64,000 bases of DNA. Origin: Alphaproteobacteria bacterium. GTDB taxonomy: Bacteria; Pseudomonadota; Alphaproteobacteria; Ferrovibrionales; Ferrovibrionaceae. A program made the translations under genes and the position numbers. Shown in pieces: positions 27,501-39,126 of this stretch (position 1 is the stretch's first letter; each line of letters begins with the position of its first letter). Location: positions 24,284 through 88,283 of the forward strand of contig JAGXRD010000080.1 in the NCBI GenBank assembly GCA_018336035.1, written 5' to 3'. The notes under the pieces were generated by a model, which saw nothing but the letters and a program-made list of their open reading frames with translations, had not been told where the DNA came from and made no database searches.

Positions 27501-28142
27501 CAGCGAGAGTTCGGTCACAGCGTCGATGGTGCGCTGGGTGGCCGGATCGAAACGGCGGATGTTCTCGACCTCGTCGCCAAAGAAATCGAGGCGGTACGGT
27601 GCTTCCGTGCCGGGCGGGAACAGGTCGACCAGACCGCCGCGCACGGCATATTCGCCGGGCTCATTGACCGTGGAGACGCGGCTGTAGCCGTTGCGGCCGA
27701 GATACGCGATCAGGGCTTCCGGCTTCACCCGCCCGCCCTTGGCGGCACGGAAACCGGTGCCGGCAAACCAGTCCGGCTGCGGCAGGCGCTGCAGCGCTGC
27801 ATTCACGGTGGTCAGCAGCAGCCAGGGCACATTGGGGCGTTCGCCTGACAGACGATTGAGCGTATCCATGCGCCGGGCGGCGATCTCGGCATTGGGCGAG
27901 ACGCGGTCATAAGGCTGGCAGTCCCAGGCCGGCAGGGTCAGCACCGGCAGGTCGGGTGCGAAAAACTTTAGCGCGGCTTCCAGCGTCGCCATGCGCGCAT
28001 CGTCGCGGCAGACATGCAGCACGCCGCGGCCCTTCTGCCGCTGCGCCAGCGCAGCCAGCAGGCGCGCATCCTGCCCTTCCGGGCTGCCGGCCAATGCCCA
28101 GCGGCCCGGCCGGGTCAGGATATCCGGCAGAACAAAGGTCAT
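24597..28142 (-). CDS. mfd: transcription-repair coupling factor
   Basis: The 1181-residue Mfd recognises stalled RNA polymerase, removes it with ATP-driven translocase activity and recruits UvrA. Domain order: UvrB-like N-terminal domains (LPAWDCQPYDRVSPN), RNAP-interacting CarD-like domain (LQPGDYVVHIDHGIGQYKDL, near residue 500), then the RecG-like translocase with LICGDVGFGKTEVALRAAFA, DEEQHFGVKHKERLK and RVGRSK motif VI, and the C-terminal D7 domain. Length matches the family. It follows sdhE by 4 bases and is transcribed with it; recG is divergent. Conserved alphaproteobacterial arrangement. Confidence 0.97.
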   Translation of the reverse strand: MTFVLPDILTRPGRWALAGSPEGQDARLLAALAQRQKGRGVLHVCRDDARMATLEAALKFFAPDLPVLTLPAWDCQPYDRVSPNAEIAARRMDTLNRLSGERPNVPWLLLTTVNAALQRLPQPDWFAGTGFRAAKGGRVKPEALIAYLGRNGYSRVSTVNEPGEYAVRGGLVDLFPPGTEAPYRLDFFGDEVENIRRFDPATQRTIDAVTELSLTAMSEVPMDEDSIARFRSGYRELFGTVTKEDPLYEAVSAGRRQIGMEHWLPLFFDRLATVFEYLPQAAVVLDHLTGDAVDERFKAIADHYDARKSAMKRGLEEGGAPYKPLPPDRLYLTAGEWTLRLEKFPVASLFPFEAVGGADVKVVDLAARPGRDFAPERAQAAQAAEKKASVVSVYDALGGHIAKQTGQGRRVLFATFSAGARDRLALVLKDHGLPMPQAIETAHDIETVPKAVPAIAVLPIEHGFDAPDLCVVAEQDILGDRLVRPRQKKRRAENFIAEASALQPGDYVVHIDHGIGQYKDLVTLDVAGAPHDCLLLHYEGGDRLYLPVENIEMLSRYGSPEAEVTLDKLGGVGWQNRKARMKQRLKDMAGELMKIAAQRELRQGERVLPPDGVYEEFCARFPYEETEDQERAINETLDDLASGKPMDRLICGDVGFGKTEVALRAAFAAAMSGQQVALVCPTTLLCRQHYRTFVQRFRGLPLRIEQLSRMVTAKSAKDTKAGLSDGTVDIVIGTHALLSKSIDFKRLGLLIIDEEQHFGVKHKERLKEIKAEVHVLTMSATPIPRTLQLALSGVRELSLIATPPVDRLAVRTFVTPFDGVVIREALLREHFRGGQSFFVCPRIEYLDTAMAFIRDHVPELKAVVAHGQMAPTELDDVMNAFYDRRYDVLVATNIVESGLDIPSANTLVVYRADLFGLAQMYQLRGRVGRSKLRAYSYFTYQPGRLLSTSAEQRLHVLQSLDTLGAGFSLASHDLDLRGSGNLLGEEQSGHIREVGFELYQEMLQEAIAAARSAARGDVSALSEKWSPQIQIGTAVLIPDSYIADLNLRMQLYRRVADLDGRADIDAFAAEMIDRFGPLPEEVHHLLDIVAIKKFCLEANILKIEAGPKGATLTFRDNSFPDPAGLVLFIQSERGAKLRPDHKVVLMRDWPEPQDRLKGVLHASLRLAEIATKAKARVVKKA

Positions 28143-28146
28143 GTGA

Positions 28147-28413
28147 TCAGAATGATAACTTGTAGGCCTTGAGGAGTTTCATCACACCCGTATCGAGATG
28201 CGGCGGCACCGGGTCGCGGCCAATCGCCCAGGCGTAAATCTGCGGATCGTCATAGCTCTCCAGCAATGTCTCATACTGGTCGAGTTCGACCTCGGTGAAG
28301 GTCGGCAGGTGCCGGCGCGCGAAGCTGCCCAGCAGGATGTCGACCTCCTTCATGCCGGTATAGAGGCTGCGGTGCAGCAGGCGCTTGCGGCGGATTTCGA
28401 TATCCTCGGCCAT
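28147..28413 (-). CDS. sdhE: succinate dehydrogenase assembly factor 2 family protein
   Basis: An 88-residue SdhE/Sdh5-type protein that helps attach FAD covalently to the flavoprotein subunit of succinate dehydrogenase. The start is ATG 28413, giving the usual N-terminus MAEDIEIRRKRLLHRS; the longer frame would enter the promoter and recG. Helical bundle motifs EVDILLGSFARRHLP and YETLLESYDDPQIYAWAIG are typical. Oddity: the hallmark R-G-x-x-E is T19-G-M-K-E23, with Thr replacing the Arg. The Gly and Glu are kept. It precedes mfd by 4 bases and faces recG across a 97-base spacer. Confidence 0.85.
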   Translation of the reverse strand: MAEDIEIRRKRLLHRSLYTGMKEVDILLGSFARRHLPTFTEVELDQYETLLESYDDPQIYAWAIGRDPVPPHLDTGVMKLLKAYKLSF

Positions 28414-28454
28414 CGGTCGGTAGTCCCCTGGGGGTGTTTCCGGAACGTGGGCAG

Positions 28455-28484
28455 GATATAGTACGCAACCCTGCGGATTCTCAA
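28455..28484 (-). promoter_or_regulatory. possible sdhE-mfd promoter
   Basis: On the minus strand, TTGAGA (28484-28479) and TATATC (28460-28455) are 18 bases apart. A start near 28448 would give a 35-base leader before the sdhE ATG. The elements are imperfect, so this is a weak call. Confidence 0.3.
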
Positions 28485-28510
28485 GGTTTACCCGGAAATT
28501 TCCACCTGTC

Positions 28511-30622
28511 ATGCGCCCGGAATCGCTGTTTCCCGCCTTCGCACCGATCACCAGCCTGAAAGGCTGCGGACCGAAGCTGGCGCCACTGGTGGAAAAGCTG
28601 GTCGGCGGCGGCCGGGTCCTGGACCTGTGGTGGCACCTGCCCAGCGGGTTGGTCGATCGGCGCTATCGGCCTGCGGTGGCCGAAGCCGAGCCCGGCCGTA
28701 TCGCCACGCTGGAGGTCACGGTCGACCGGCACCTGCCGCCGCGCAACAACCGCATGCCCTACAAGGTGCAGTGCCATGACGGCAGCGGACGGCTGACGCT
28801 GGTCTTCTTCAACGGCCGTGAAGACTTCCTCCGGAAAAACCTGCCCGAGGGCGAGACCCGCATCGTCAGCGGCGTGGTCGAGTTGTTCGACGGTCAGGTG
28901 CAGATGACCCATCCTGACCGCATGGCCACGGCGGAAGAACTCGAGCAGATGGCGGTGGTCGAGCCGGTCTATCCCCTGACCGCCGGCGTGGCCCCGCGCA
29001 CCCTGGGCAAGATCATCGGCGGCGCGCTTGATCGCGTGATGGAGCTGCCGGAATGGCTCGATCCGGCCTGGCAGACGCGCGAGGGTTTTCCGGCCTGGCG
29101 CGAGGCGCTGCTGGCTGCGCACAAGCCGGAACGGCTAGCCGATATCGAGAAAGACACGCCTGCGCGGCGGCGGCTGGCCTATGACGAGTTGCTGGCCAAC
29201 CAGCTCGCGCTGTTGCTGATACGGCGCCGCCTGAAACGCCAGACCGGACGCAAGCTGACTGGCGACGGACGACTGCGAGATAAGCTGGAAAAGCTGCTGC
29301 CCTGGCCGCTGACCAATGCGCAACGGCAGGCCAATGCCGAGATCGCCGCCGATATCGCCAGCGACCGCCGCATGCTGCGTCTTCTTCAAGGTGACGTGGG
29401 GAGTGGCAAAACCATGGTGGCGCTGAACGCGCTGCTGCTGTGCATCGAGGGCGGCGCACAGGGTGCATTGATGGCACCGACCGAAATCCTCGCCCGCCAG
29501 CATGCCGAAACGCTGGCGCCCTACTGTTCGCAGCTGGGCGTCACGATTGCGCTGCTCACCGGCCGCGACAAGGGCAAGGCCCGCGCAGCATTGCTGCAGC
29601 GGCTGGCGGATGGCGAGATCGACATCCTGATCGGCACGCATGCGCTGTTCCAGGACGATGTCGTGTTCAAGGATCTCGCGCTCGCTGTGATCGACGAGCA
29701 GCACCGCTTCGGGGTCAGCCAGCGGCTTGGTCTTGCCGCCAAGGGTCAGCAGGATAAAGGCGGCGTCGATATCCTGGTAATGACGGCGACGCCGATCCCG
29801 CGCACGCTGTCACTCACCGCCTATGGCGACATGGATGTGTCGAAACTGACCGAAAAGCCGCCCGGCCGCTCTCCGGTCGATACGCGCACCATTGCCTCTG
29901 ACCGCTATCTCGATGTCGTGGCAGCCGTCACGCGCAAGATTCAGTCCGGCGAGCAGGTCTACTGGGTCTGCCCGCTGGTGGAGGAGAACGAGCAACTCGA
30001 CCTTGCCGCCGCCGCCGAACGCCATTCGGCGCTGAAGCTGGCGCTGGAGCCGGTGCTGGGTGAAGGCAGCATCGGGCTGGTGCATGGCAAGATGACGCCG
30101 AGCGAAAAAGACGCGGCGATGGAAGCCTTCTCGGCCGGTCGCTCAAAACTGCTGGTGGCGACCACGGTGATCGAAGTCGGCGTCGATGTGCCGAATGCGA
30201 CGCTGATCGTGATCGAGCATGCCGAACGTTTCGGCTTGGCGCAGTTGCACCAGCTGCGCGGTCGCGTCGGCCGTGGCGGCAAACCGGGTGCCTGCCTGCT
30301 GGTCTATAGCGGCCCGCTGGGCGAGACGGCGAAAGCCCGGCTCAAGATCATCCGCGAAACCGACGACGGCTTCCTGATCGCCGAGGAAGACCTCCGCCTG
30401 CGCGGTGCCGGCGAAGTGCTGGGCACGCGGCAGAGCGGCCTGCCGGAATTCCGCACCGCCGATCTGGCCGCCCATGCCGACCTGCTGGTGACGGCGCGCG
30501 ACGATGCGAAGCTGATCCTGGAACGCGACCCGAAACTGGCCAGTGAGCGCGGTAAGGCGCTGCTGACCCTGCTCTATCTGTTCGAGCGCGACGCCGCGAT
30601 CCAGTATCTGCAGTCGGGCTGA
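28511..30622 (+). CDS. recG: ATP-dependent DNA helicase RecG
   Basis: The 703-residue RecG remodels stalled replication forks and branched DNA. An N-terminal wedge/OB region (GRIATLEVTVDRHLPPRNNR, GRLTLVFFNGREDFLRKNLP) recognises junctions. The helicase core has motif I LLQGDVGSGKTMVALNA, Ia MAPTEILARQHAETL, II VIDEQHRFGVSQR, III VMTATPIPRTLSLT and VI QLRGRVGRGGKPGACL. The ATG at 28511 is the first in frame and aligns with family starts at PLFPAFAPITSLKGCGPK-like sequence. It converges with bioY (4 bases between stops) and is divergent from sdhE-mfd. Confidence 0.97.
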   Translation: MRPESLFPAFAPITSLKGCGPKLAPLVEKLVGGGRVLDLWWHLPSGLVDRRYRPAVAEAEPGRIATLEVTVDRHLPPRNNRMPYKVQCHDGSGRLTLVFFNGREDFLRKNLPEGETRIVSGVVELFDGQVQMTHPDRMATAEELEQMAVVEPVYPLTAGVAPRTLGKIIGGALDRVMELPEWLDPAWQTREGFPAWREALLAAHKPERLADIEKDTPARRRLAYDELLANQLALLLIRRRLKRQTGRKLTGDGRLRDKLEKLLPWPLTNAQRQANAEIAADIASDRRMLRLLQGDVGSGKTMVALNALLLCIEGGAQGALMAPTEILARQHAETLAPYCSQLGVTIALLTGRDKGKARAALLQRLADGEIDILIGTHALFQDDVVFKDLALAVIDEQHRFGVSQRLGLAAKGQQDKGGVDILVMTATPIPRTLSLTAYGDMDVSKLTEKPPGRSPVDTRTIASDRYLDVVAAVTRKIQSGEQVYWVCPLVEENEQLDLAAAAERHSALKLALEPVLGEGSIGLVHGKMTPSEKDAAMEAFSAGRSKLLVATTVIEVGVDVPNATLIVIEHAERFGLAQLHQLRGRVGRGGKPGACLLVYSGPLGETAKARLKIIRETDDGFLIAEEDLRLRGAGEVLGTRQSGLPEFRTADLAAHADLLVTARDDAKLILERDPKLASERGKALLTLLYLFERDAAIQYLQSG

Positions 30623-30626
30623 AGCT

Positions 30627-31211
30627 TCAGTCCTGGCTGCGGCGCTTCAGGGCCAGCTTCCACGCCGCCTGCATGATGGCGACGCCCAGAGCCGTCTTCA
30701 GCACGGTGGCGGCCCAGAAAGGATGCAGGCCAACGGCCATCGCCTTTTCGAGACCGACCAGCGTCGACAGCCAGGCCACGCCCAGCGCCAGGATCACGCC
30801 ATGGCCGACCGTCATGGCAATCGTGCCGCGCAGCAGCGAGCGGTCCCAGCCGCGCTCGGCCAGCCAGCCGATCAACCAGACCGAAACGACGAAGCCGACC
30901 AGATAGCCGGCCGTCGGCCCCATGAAATAGGCCGGGCCGGCATTGGCACCGGCGAAGACCGGCAGACCGACAAAGCCTTCAGCCAGATAGAGCAGCACCG
31001 TGGCCGTGCCCAGCTTGCTGCCATAGGCCATGCCGATCACCAGGATGGCCAGCGTCTGCAAGGTCATCGGCACCGGCCAGAACGGCACCTGCGTCTTGGC
31101 CGACAGCGCCAGCACGGCAGAACCGGCAACCATTGCCAGCGCAATGCGCCAGGCGCGCATGCCTGGCACCACATGATGGAGCAGCGTGGTATTGAGAGCA
31201 GCGGCAGTCAT
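30627..31211 (-). CDS. bioY: biotin transporter BioY (ECF S component)
   Basis: A 194-residue membrane protein with about six helices. Family motifs are AKTQVPFWPVPMTLQTLAIL (residues about 38-57), LLYLAEGFVGLPVFAGANAG and FMGPTAGYLVGFV, which define the BioY substrate-binding component for biotin uptake. No EcfA/EcfT partners are adjacent, so it may work alone or with distant energising subunits. It lies 17 bases after the biotin-dependent carboxylase subunit gene and is probably in the same transcript, linking cofactor supply to demand. Confidence 0.94.
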   Translation of the reverse strand: MTAAALNTTLLHHVVPGMRAWRIALAMVAGSAVLALSAKTQVPFWPVPMTLQTLAILVIGMAYGSKLGTATVLLYLAEGFVGLPVFAGANAGPAYFMGPTAGYLVGFVVSVWLIGWLAERGWDRSLLRGTIAMTVGHGVILALGVAWLSTLVGLEKAMAVGLHPFWAATVLKTALGVAIMQAAWKLALKRRSQD

Positions 31212-31228
31212 ATCGGTGGCTCCTTGGA

Positions 31229-33229
<2,001 letters not shown>

Positions 33230-33240
33230 GATCTCTGATC

Positions 33241-34773
<1,533 letters not shown>

Positions 34774-34801
34774 GCAACTCCCCACTGCGAGGCTTTACGC
34801 C

Positions 34802-34930
34802 AAGCGCCTATCCTGGCGCTTATGACGCGCCGATGACATGACCATGGCCTAAGGCCTTAGCATATCGCGCGACGGGGGCAAATAGCTTCGGGTGCAGTGC
34901 AAAAACACCAGCGATAAGCCGTGTTTATCG
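34802..34930 (-). promoter_or_regulatory. pccB upstream region with two hairpins
   Basis: In the spacer ahead of pccB, AAGCGCC (34802-34808) pairs with GGCGCTT (34815-34821), 28 bases before the start codon and likely in the mRNA leader. CGATAA (34912-34917) pairs with TTATCG (34925-34930); on the minus strand this second stem is followed within ten bases by TTTTT and could be a weak terminator of the pentapeptide gene. No convincing promoter hexamers or classical regulator site were found. Confidence 0.3.
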
Positions 34931-34969
34931 GGGCTGATATATGAGTAACGCGATCTGCGGCGGCGAAGA

Positions 34970-36226
34970 TCAGCCCTGTCGCTGCGGCAGCCGGGCGTCG
35001 GACAGGTCGGCCCCTTCCAGCAGGGCGCGGGACATATCGGCCTCGTCCAGCCAGGCCTGTTTCAGCGTGGCGCCACGAAGATCAGCGCCGCGCAATATGC
35101 TGCGCGTCAGGTTGACCGGAAATGCACGGTCGAGGCTGACCGTCAGCGGGCCGAGATCGGCATCGCGCAGGTCGGCGCGCACCAGCATGGCGCCGGTCAG
35201 ATTGGCGCCACGCAGGTCGGCACCGGAAAGGTTGCAGTCGCGCAGATCGGCTTCCACCAGCTTGGCGCCCTGTAGCGAGGCGCGCGCCAGATCAAGGCCC
35301 TGCAGGATGACGCCATCCATCGCGGCCCCCGTCAGCACGATACCGGGCCGCGCGCCGATATGGCGCAGGTCGAGACGGCTGAAATCAAACAGCCGGCCCT
35401 GACGGCCACCGGTCTCCACCCACAGGCGATACAGGCGGAAGGCCTCTTCAATCGGCACGCCGAGTTCAGCCAGCGGCCGGCCGCGCGGCTTGTCGTCCAG
35501 CGCACCCTGCGTATCGGCGCCGGCCATTACAGCATTCTCGAGCTTGACACCGACCAGCACTGCACCGCGCAGATGCGCATCCTTCAGATTGGCGCCGCTG
35601 AGATCGGCGCCGGAGAGATTGGCGCCATCCAGTTTCGCCGAGGTAAGATTGGCGCGCGTGAGCACGCAGTTGACCAACACCGCGTCGGTGAAGTCGGTGC
35701 GGCCGGCGGCCACGCCGGTCATGTTGGCGCCGGTGAGATCGGCCGCCACCAGTCGCGCGCCACCCAGATCGACCGCCTCGTGATCGGGCTTCTTCAAACG
35801 CATGTTGCCGCTGGTGTCGCGTTCGGCGATCACGCCATCGCGCATGTCGGCATCCTGCAGCCGCGCGCCGGTGAGGTCGGCGCCACGCAGCGACGCGCCG
35901 CGCAGATCGGCGCGATCCAGTCTTGCGCCATGCAGAACCGCGCCGCGCAGATCGGCGCCGTAGAGCACCGCGCTGCTCAGGTTCGTATCGGAGAAATTGG
36001 TGGCCTGCAGATTACAGCCGGTGAAGTCGGCACCGGACAGATCGGCGCCCGCCATGGTCAGGTGCGAGAGATCGCGGAACTGAAAGATAGCCCGCTTACC
36101 GCCAGGCAGTCGCTGGCGATATTTCTCATGGTCGGCGATGGTGGCGAGCAATTCGCCGTACCCCACCTTCGGCCGCTGACGCTTGGAGATATCTGTGCCT
36201 GCCATGTCGGACCCCCCGGCCGACAT
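34970..36226 (-). CDS. pentapeptide-repeat protein, second copy
   Basis: 418 residues from ATG 36226, which is preceded by AGGGA; ATG 36205 is possible. Long runs of A-D-L-x-G pentapeptides (GADLSGADF, GADLRGAVL, RADLRGASL, GANLSGADL, GADLRGANL) predict a right-handed quadrilateral beta-helix. As in the protein at 8178-9161, a non-repeat segment interrupts the helix, here VPIEEAFRLYRLWVETGGRQ (about residues 250-270), with the shared pattern W-[IV]-x-T-x-G-x-x-G-R. No signal peptide. Role unknown; the pair may be functionally related paralogues. Confidence 0.87.
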   Translation of the reverse strand: MSAGGSDMAGTDISKRQRPKVGYGELLATIADHEKYRQRLPGGKRAIFQFRDLSHLTMAGADLSGADFTGCNLQATNFSDTNLSSAVLYGADLRGAVLHGARLDRADLRGASLRGADLTGARLQDADMRDGVIAERDTSGNMRLKKPDHEAVDLGGARLVAADLTGANMTGVAAGRTDFTDAVLVNCVLTRANLTSAKLDGANLSGADLSGANLKDAHLRGAVLVGVKLENAVMAGADTQGALDDKPRGRPLAELGVPIEEAFRLYRLWVETGGRQGRLFDFSRLDLRHIGARPGIVLTGAAMDGVILQGLDLARASLQGAKLVEADLRDCNLSGADLRGANLTGAMLVRADLRDADLGPLTVSLDRAFPVNLTRSILRGADLRGATLKQAWLDEADMSRALLEGADLSDARLPQRQG

Positions 36227-36321
36227 TGAATCCCTGTCTTCGGCCCCTTATAGCAAGCCGACTCGCATTAGGGTAGCACAGCTAAGGTCTCGAATCAGCC
36301 GCGCATCCAGTAGGCGTATGG

Positions 36322-37026
36322 CTAGTTACGTTCGCGTAACAACGCTAGAAATTGGGCAGTTGCCCGCAGGTCGGCCAGTAACCCGGTACGGCGGGCGGCA
36401 GCTTCGGCATCCTCGCCCCAGCGCTCAACCTGATGCAGCTCGTCCAGCAGGGCGGCCCGGTGCGCAGCCTCGGCATCCAGGTGACCATCCAGCAGGGCGA
36501 GGCCGATGACAACAGAGCCCGCATTGGTGGTAGCGCTGTGCAGGGCGGTCAGCTGCCAGGCATCAAGGCCAGCACAGACCCGCTCCAGTAGCGGCTTCAG
36601 TTCGGCAGGCTGGGCCACCGCGATGATGCCCGAGGTGACATTCATCTGGACGTCATAACGGTCACGGAACCAGTCGAGCAGCGGCTGCCATTCCGCGGCC
36701 TGCCGCTCGGCCAGGGCTGCCGGTTCGTCGGCGCGGTAGGACAGCAGATCGGTCTCGCCATAGCGGAGCACATCGCTGCGGGCGAAGCTTGGATCGGTCA
36801 TCACGCGGTCGATGGTCGTCGCGGCCAGCTGCATCAGTGGCATCGACTGCGGCCGGATTTCGTCCTGCTGCGCCTGCCATTCGACGGCAATCGCCTCGGC
36901 CAGCGCCAGCGTCGGCAGGCGCATCTCGGCCTTGGCCGGGGTTTTCAGCACCCGGCCATCGAGGCGGACGATGGCGCCGCCGTCACCAGCCTGCTCGGCC
37001 GTCGCGAGCTTGTAGAAGCGTTTCAT
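36322..37026 (-). CDS. ATP12-family F1-ATPase assembly chaperone
   Basis: A 234-residue ATP12 homologue. In mitochondria ATP12 chaperones the F1 alpha subunit, and alphaproteobacterial homologues are thought to do the same. Typical opening KRFYK-x(9-12)-V-x-LDGR-x-LKTP (here VRLDGRVLKTPAKAEMRLPT), then AEAIAVEWQAQ and IRPQSMPLMQLAATTIDRV, and YGETDLLSYRADEPAALAER. The start at 37026 is the first ATG in frame, 22 bases after the AsmA stop. It ends the HAD-AsmA-ATP12 run; HAD-ATP12 adjacency is common in this class, with AsmA as an extra member here. Confidence 0.92.
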   Translation of the reverse strand: MKRFYKLATAEQAGDGGAIVRLDGRVLKTPAKAEMRLPTLALAEAIAVEWQAQQDEIRPQSMPLMQLAATTIDRVMTDPSFARSDVLRYGETDLLSYRADEPAALAERQAAEWQPLLDWFRDRYDVQMNVTSGIIAVAQPAELKPLLERVCAGLDAWQLTALHSATTNAGSVVIGLALLDGHLDAEAAHRAALLDELHQVERWGEDAEAAARRTGLLADLRATAQFLALLRERN

Positions 37027-37048
37027 GACGGCGGCTTATAGCGGTGGG

Positions 37049-39115
37049 TCAGCGCCCCAGCAAGTTGCCCAGACCGCGCTTCAGATTGTCTACCGGATTG
37101 CTCGACTGCGGCTGCTGCTGGGGCTGCGCCCCCGCGGCAGGCGCCGCCGATTGCGGCACCGGTCGGCCTTCCGCGAGCGCCACCGCCTTGGCGCAGGCCG
37201 TGGCGGCATCGTCGCCGCCCGAACCCATGGCGGGCGACAGGATCGCCAGAGGACCGAGCGCCGCCACGCCGGCCACCGTGCCCAGCACGCCCTTGGCCAG
37301 TGCCGCGCTGTCCGGCGTGAAGCTCGGATCGGTCAGGCTGCCGCGCACATTCACCGGCGGCAGCATCGCGGCCAGACCGGTATCGCGCGAGGATGGCACC
37401 AGCTTCAGGTCGAGCCGCTCGGTCCCCAGATTGACCGTGCCGTCACCGGTCATCGTCATGCTGCCGGTTTCGGCCAGGATCGCCTTCGGCGTGACAATGC
37501 CGTTCTTGAAATCAAGTCCGCTGACCACGCAATGCAGCTTGGTCTTCGCGGTCGCCCGGTCGAGCGCCGACACGGCGCGAGCGAGGCCCGGCAGGAAGTC
37601 GCGGATATACTCTTCCTTCAACTCGCCCTCGCCGACCTTCAGCACCATCTTGCCATTCAGACCGGCCATCATCTGCTGCATCGAGGCCGCGCTGCTGTTA
37701 ACATCAAGCACCAGATCGGTCGCTCCACCGCGCCGCACGATATCGGTGATGCCTGCCTTCTGCAGATACTCGCTCAGCACCACGCCCTTGCCATCCAGCT
37801 TGGCGCTCATCGCTTTCGATTTGGCATTGACGGTGATGTCGCCGTTCAGGCTACCATTCGACAGATTGGCAATGGCCGGTTTCGCATTCAGCACGCCGTC
37901 TTTCAGCGTCAGGTTCAGTGCTACACCCTGCGCGTCCAGCTTCGGCGCCTTCAGACGTTCGGCCTTGTAGCTGCCGGTGGCATCGACTGCATTCAGGCCA
38001 TCGAGCGGCAGCGGATCGCTGCTGAACAGGCGCTGCTGTCCGCCGGTACTGCTGCCAGCCGTGCTTCCACCACCGGCCGCCGGTTTCGCAGCCGCGGCGC
38101 TCTCCTTGGGCATCAGCTGCGTGACGTCCATGTTCTTCGAGGCCAGATCGAACCGCACGGACGGTTTCGCACCAGCCAGATTCACTTCGGCGTTGCCGGA
38201 CAGGTCGCTGTCGGCAATTTTTGCGGCGATATTGCTCAGCGCATAACGCTGCGGACCGGTGTCTTTCACATCGGCCTGCAGGGTGAGCGGCACGGCCGGC
38301 GCCGTCGCACCCGCCAATGCAGCCACCTTCGCCAGATCCGGCGCATCGACAGCCAGCTTCAGCGCGATGCCCTTGCCCTGCATCGGCTGGGCGATGCTGC
38401 CGTCCACGCTGGCTTTGGCACCCGGCAGGGTCGCGGTCATCTTGATCGGCCAGGGCCGGCTACCCGACATCAGGTCGTCGAAGCTGCCCAGCGTGCCGTC
38501 GGCGGTGATCGCCTTGCCATCGACATCGGCCGCCATCTTCACCGCCAGCAGACCGCCGCTGGCCTGCTTCACGGTCAGTTCGCTGAGCGCGACGTTATTT
38601 TGGCTGTTGGTCTGGGCATCGCGATAGGCAACGCGCACATTCTTCAGCGACACATTCTCGATGGATGGAATGACCGTGCCGCCCGACTGCTGCGCCGGCT
38701 GACTCTGCGGCTGCTGCTGGGGCGCTGGCTTCTGACCGGCGAAATCCCAGTTGGCCCGGCCCTGCCGGTCTTTTTCCAGCAGCAGGTCGACGTCGTTCAG
38801 CACCAGGCTGTCGATCTTGACCTGGCTGCTGAGCAGCGCGATCAGATCGACCTGGGCAGTGAACTCGCCGACGGTGGCCATCTGCGGCCGGCTGCCCCAG
38901 GCGGCATTGGCGAAGCTGACCTGCTTCACGCCGATGCCGAGCGGCCAGAGGCTCAGCTTCATGTCCTGCGCGATGTCGAGCTTGCGGCCGGTGGCATTTT
39001 CAACGGCGGCCACGATCTGCGGCTTGAAGCGGTTCACATCCACCGTCAGCACGGCAATCACCGCACCGGCGACCAGCAGCACGACAACGGCTGCCACCCA
39101 TTTCAGAATACGCAT
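37049..39115 (-). CDS. AsmA family protein
   Basis: A 688-residue envelope protein with one N-terminal membrane anchor (residues about 5-26: WVAAVVVLLVAGAVIAVL) and a large periplasmic region. The AsmA start pattern VDVNRFKPQIVAAVENATGR is followed by DMKLSLWPLGIGVKQVSFAN, and the body has long beta-groove-type repeats as in AsmA/TamB lipid-transfer proteins. A Ser/Gly/Ala linker (about 340-360) and Gln/Pro-rich tail are low complexity. Role is probably in outer-membrane lipid homeostasis. ATG 39115 has an excellent GAGGAGG ribosome site and follows the HAD stop by 11 bases. Confidence 0.9.
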   Translation of the reverse strand: MRILKWVAAVVVLLVAGAVIAVLTVDVNRFKPQIVAAVENATGRKLDIAQDMKLSLWPLGIGVKQVSFANAAWGSRPQMATVGEFTAQVDLIALLSSQVKIDSLVLNDVDLLLEKDRQGRANWDFAGQKPAPQQQPQSQPAQQSGGTVIPSIENVSLKNVRVAYRDAQTNSQNNVALSELTVKQASGGLLAVKMAADVDGKAITADGTLGSFDDLMSGSRPWPIKMTATLPGAKASVDGSIAQPMQGKGIALKLAVDAPDLAKVAALAGATAPAVPLTLQADVKDTGPQRYALSNIAAKIADSDLSGNAEVNLAGAKPSVRFDLASKNMDVTQLMPKESAAAAKPAAGGGSTAGSSTGGQQRLFSSDPLPLDGLNAVDATGSYKAERLKAPKLDAQGVALNLTLKDGVLNAKPAIANLSNGSLNGDITVNAKSKAMSAKLDGKGVVLSEYLQKAGITDIVRRGGATDLVLDVNSSAASMQQMMAGLNGKMVLKVGEGELKEEYIRDFLPGLARAVSALDRATAKTKLHCVVSGLDFKNGIVTPKAILAETGSMTMTGDGTVNLGTERLDLKLVPSSRDTGLAAMLPPVNVRGSLTDPSFTPDSAALAKGVLGTVAGVAALGPLAILSPAMGSGGDDAATACAKAVALAEGRPVPQSAAPAAGAQPQQQPQSSNPVDNLKRGLGNLLGR

Positions 39116-39126
39116 GTGGTTCCTCC

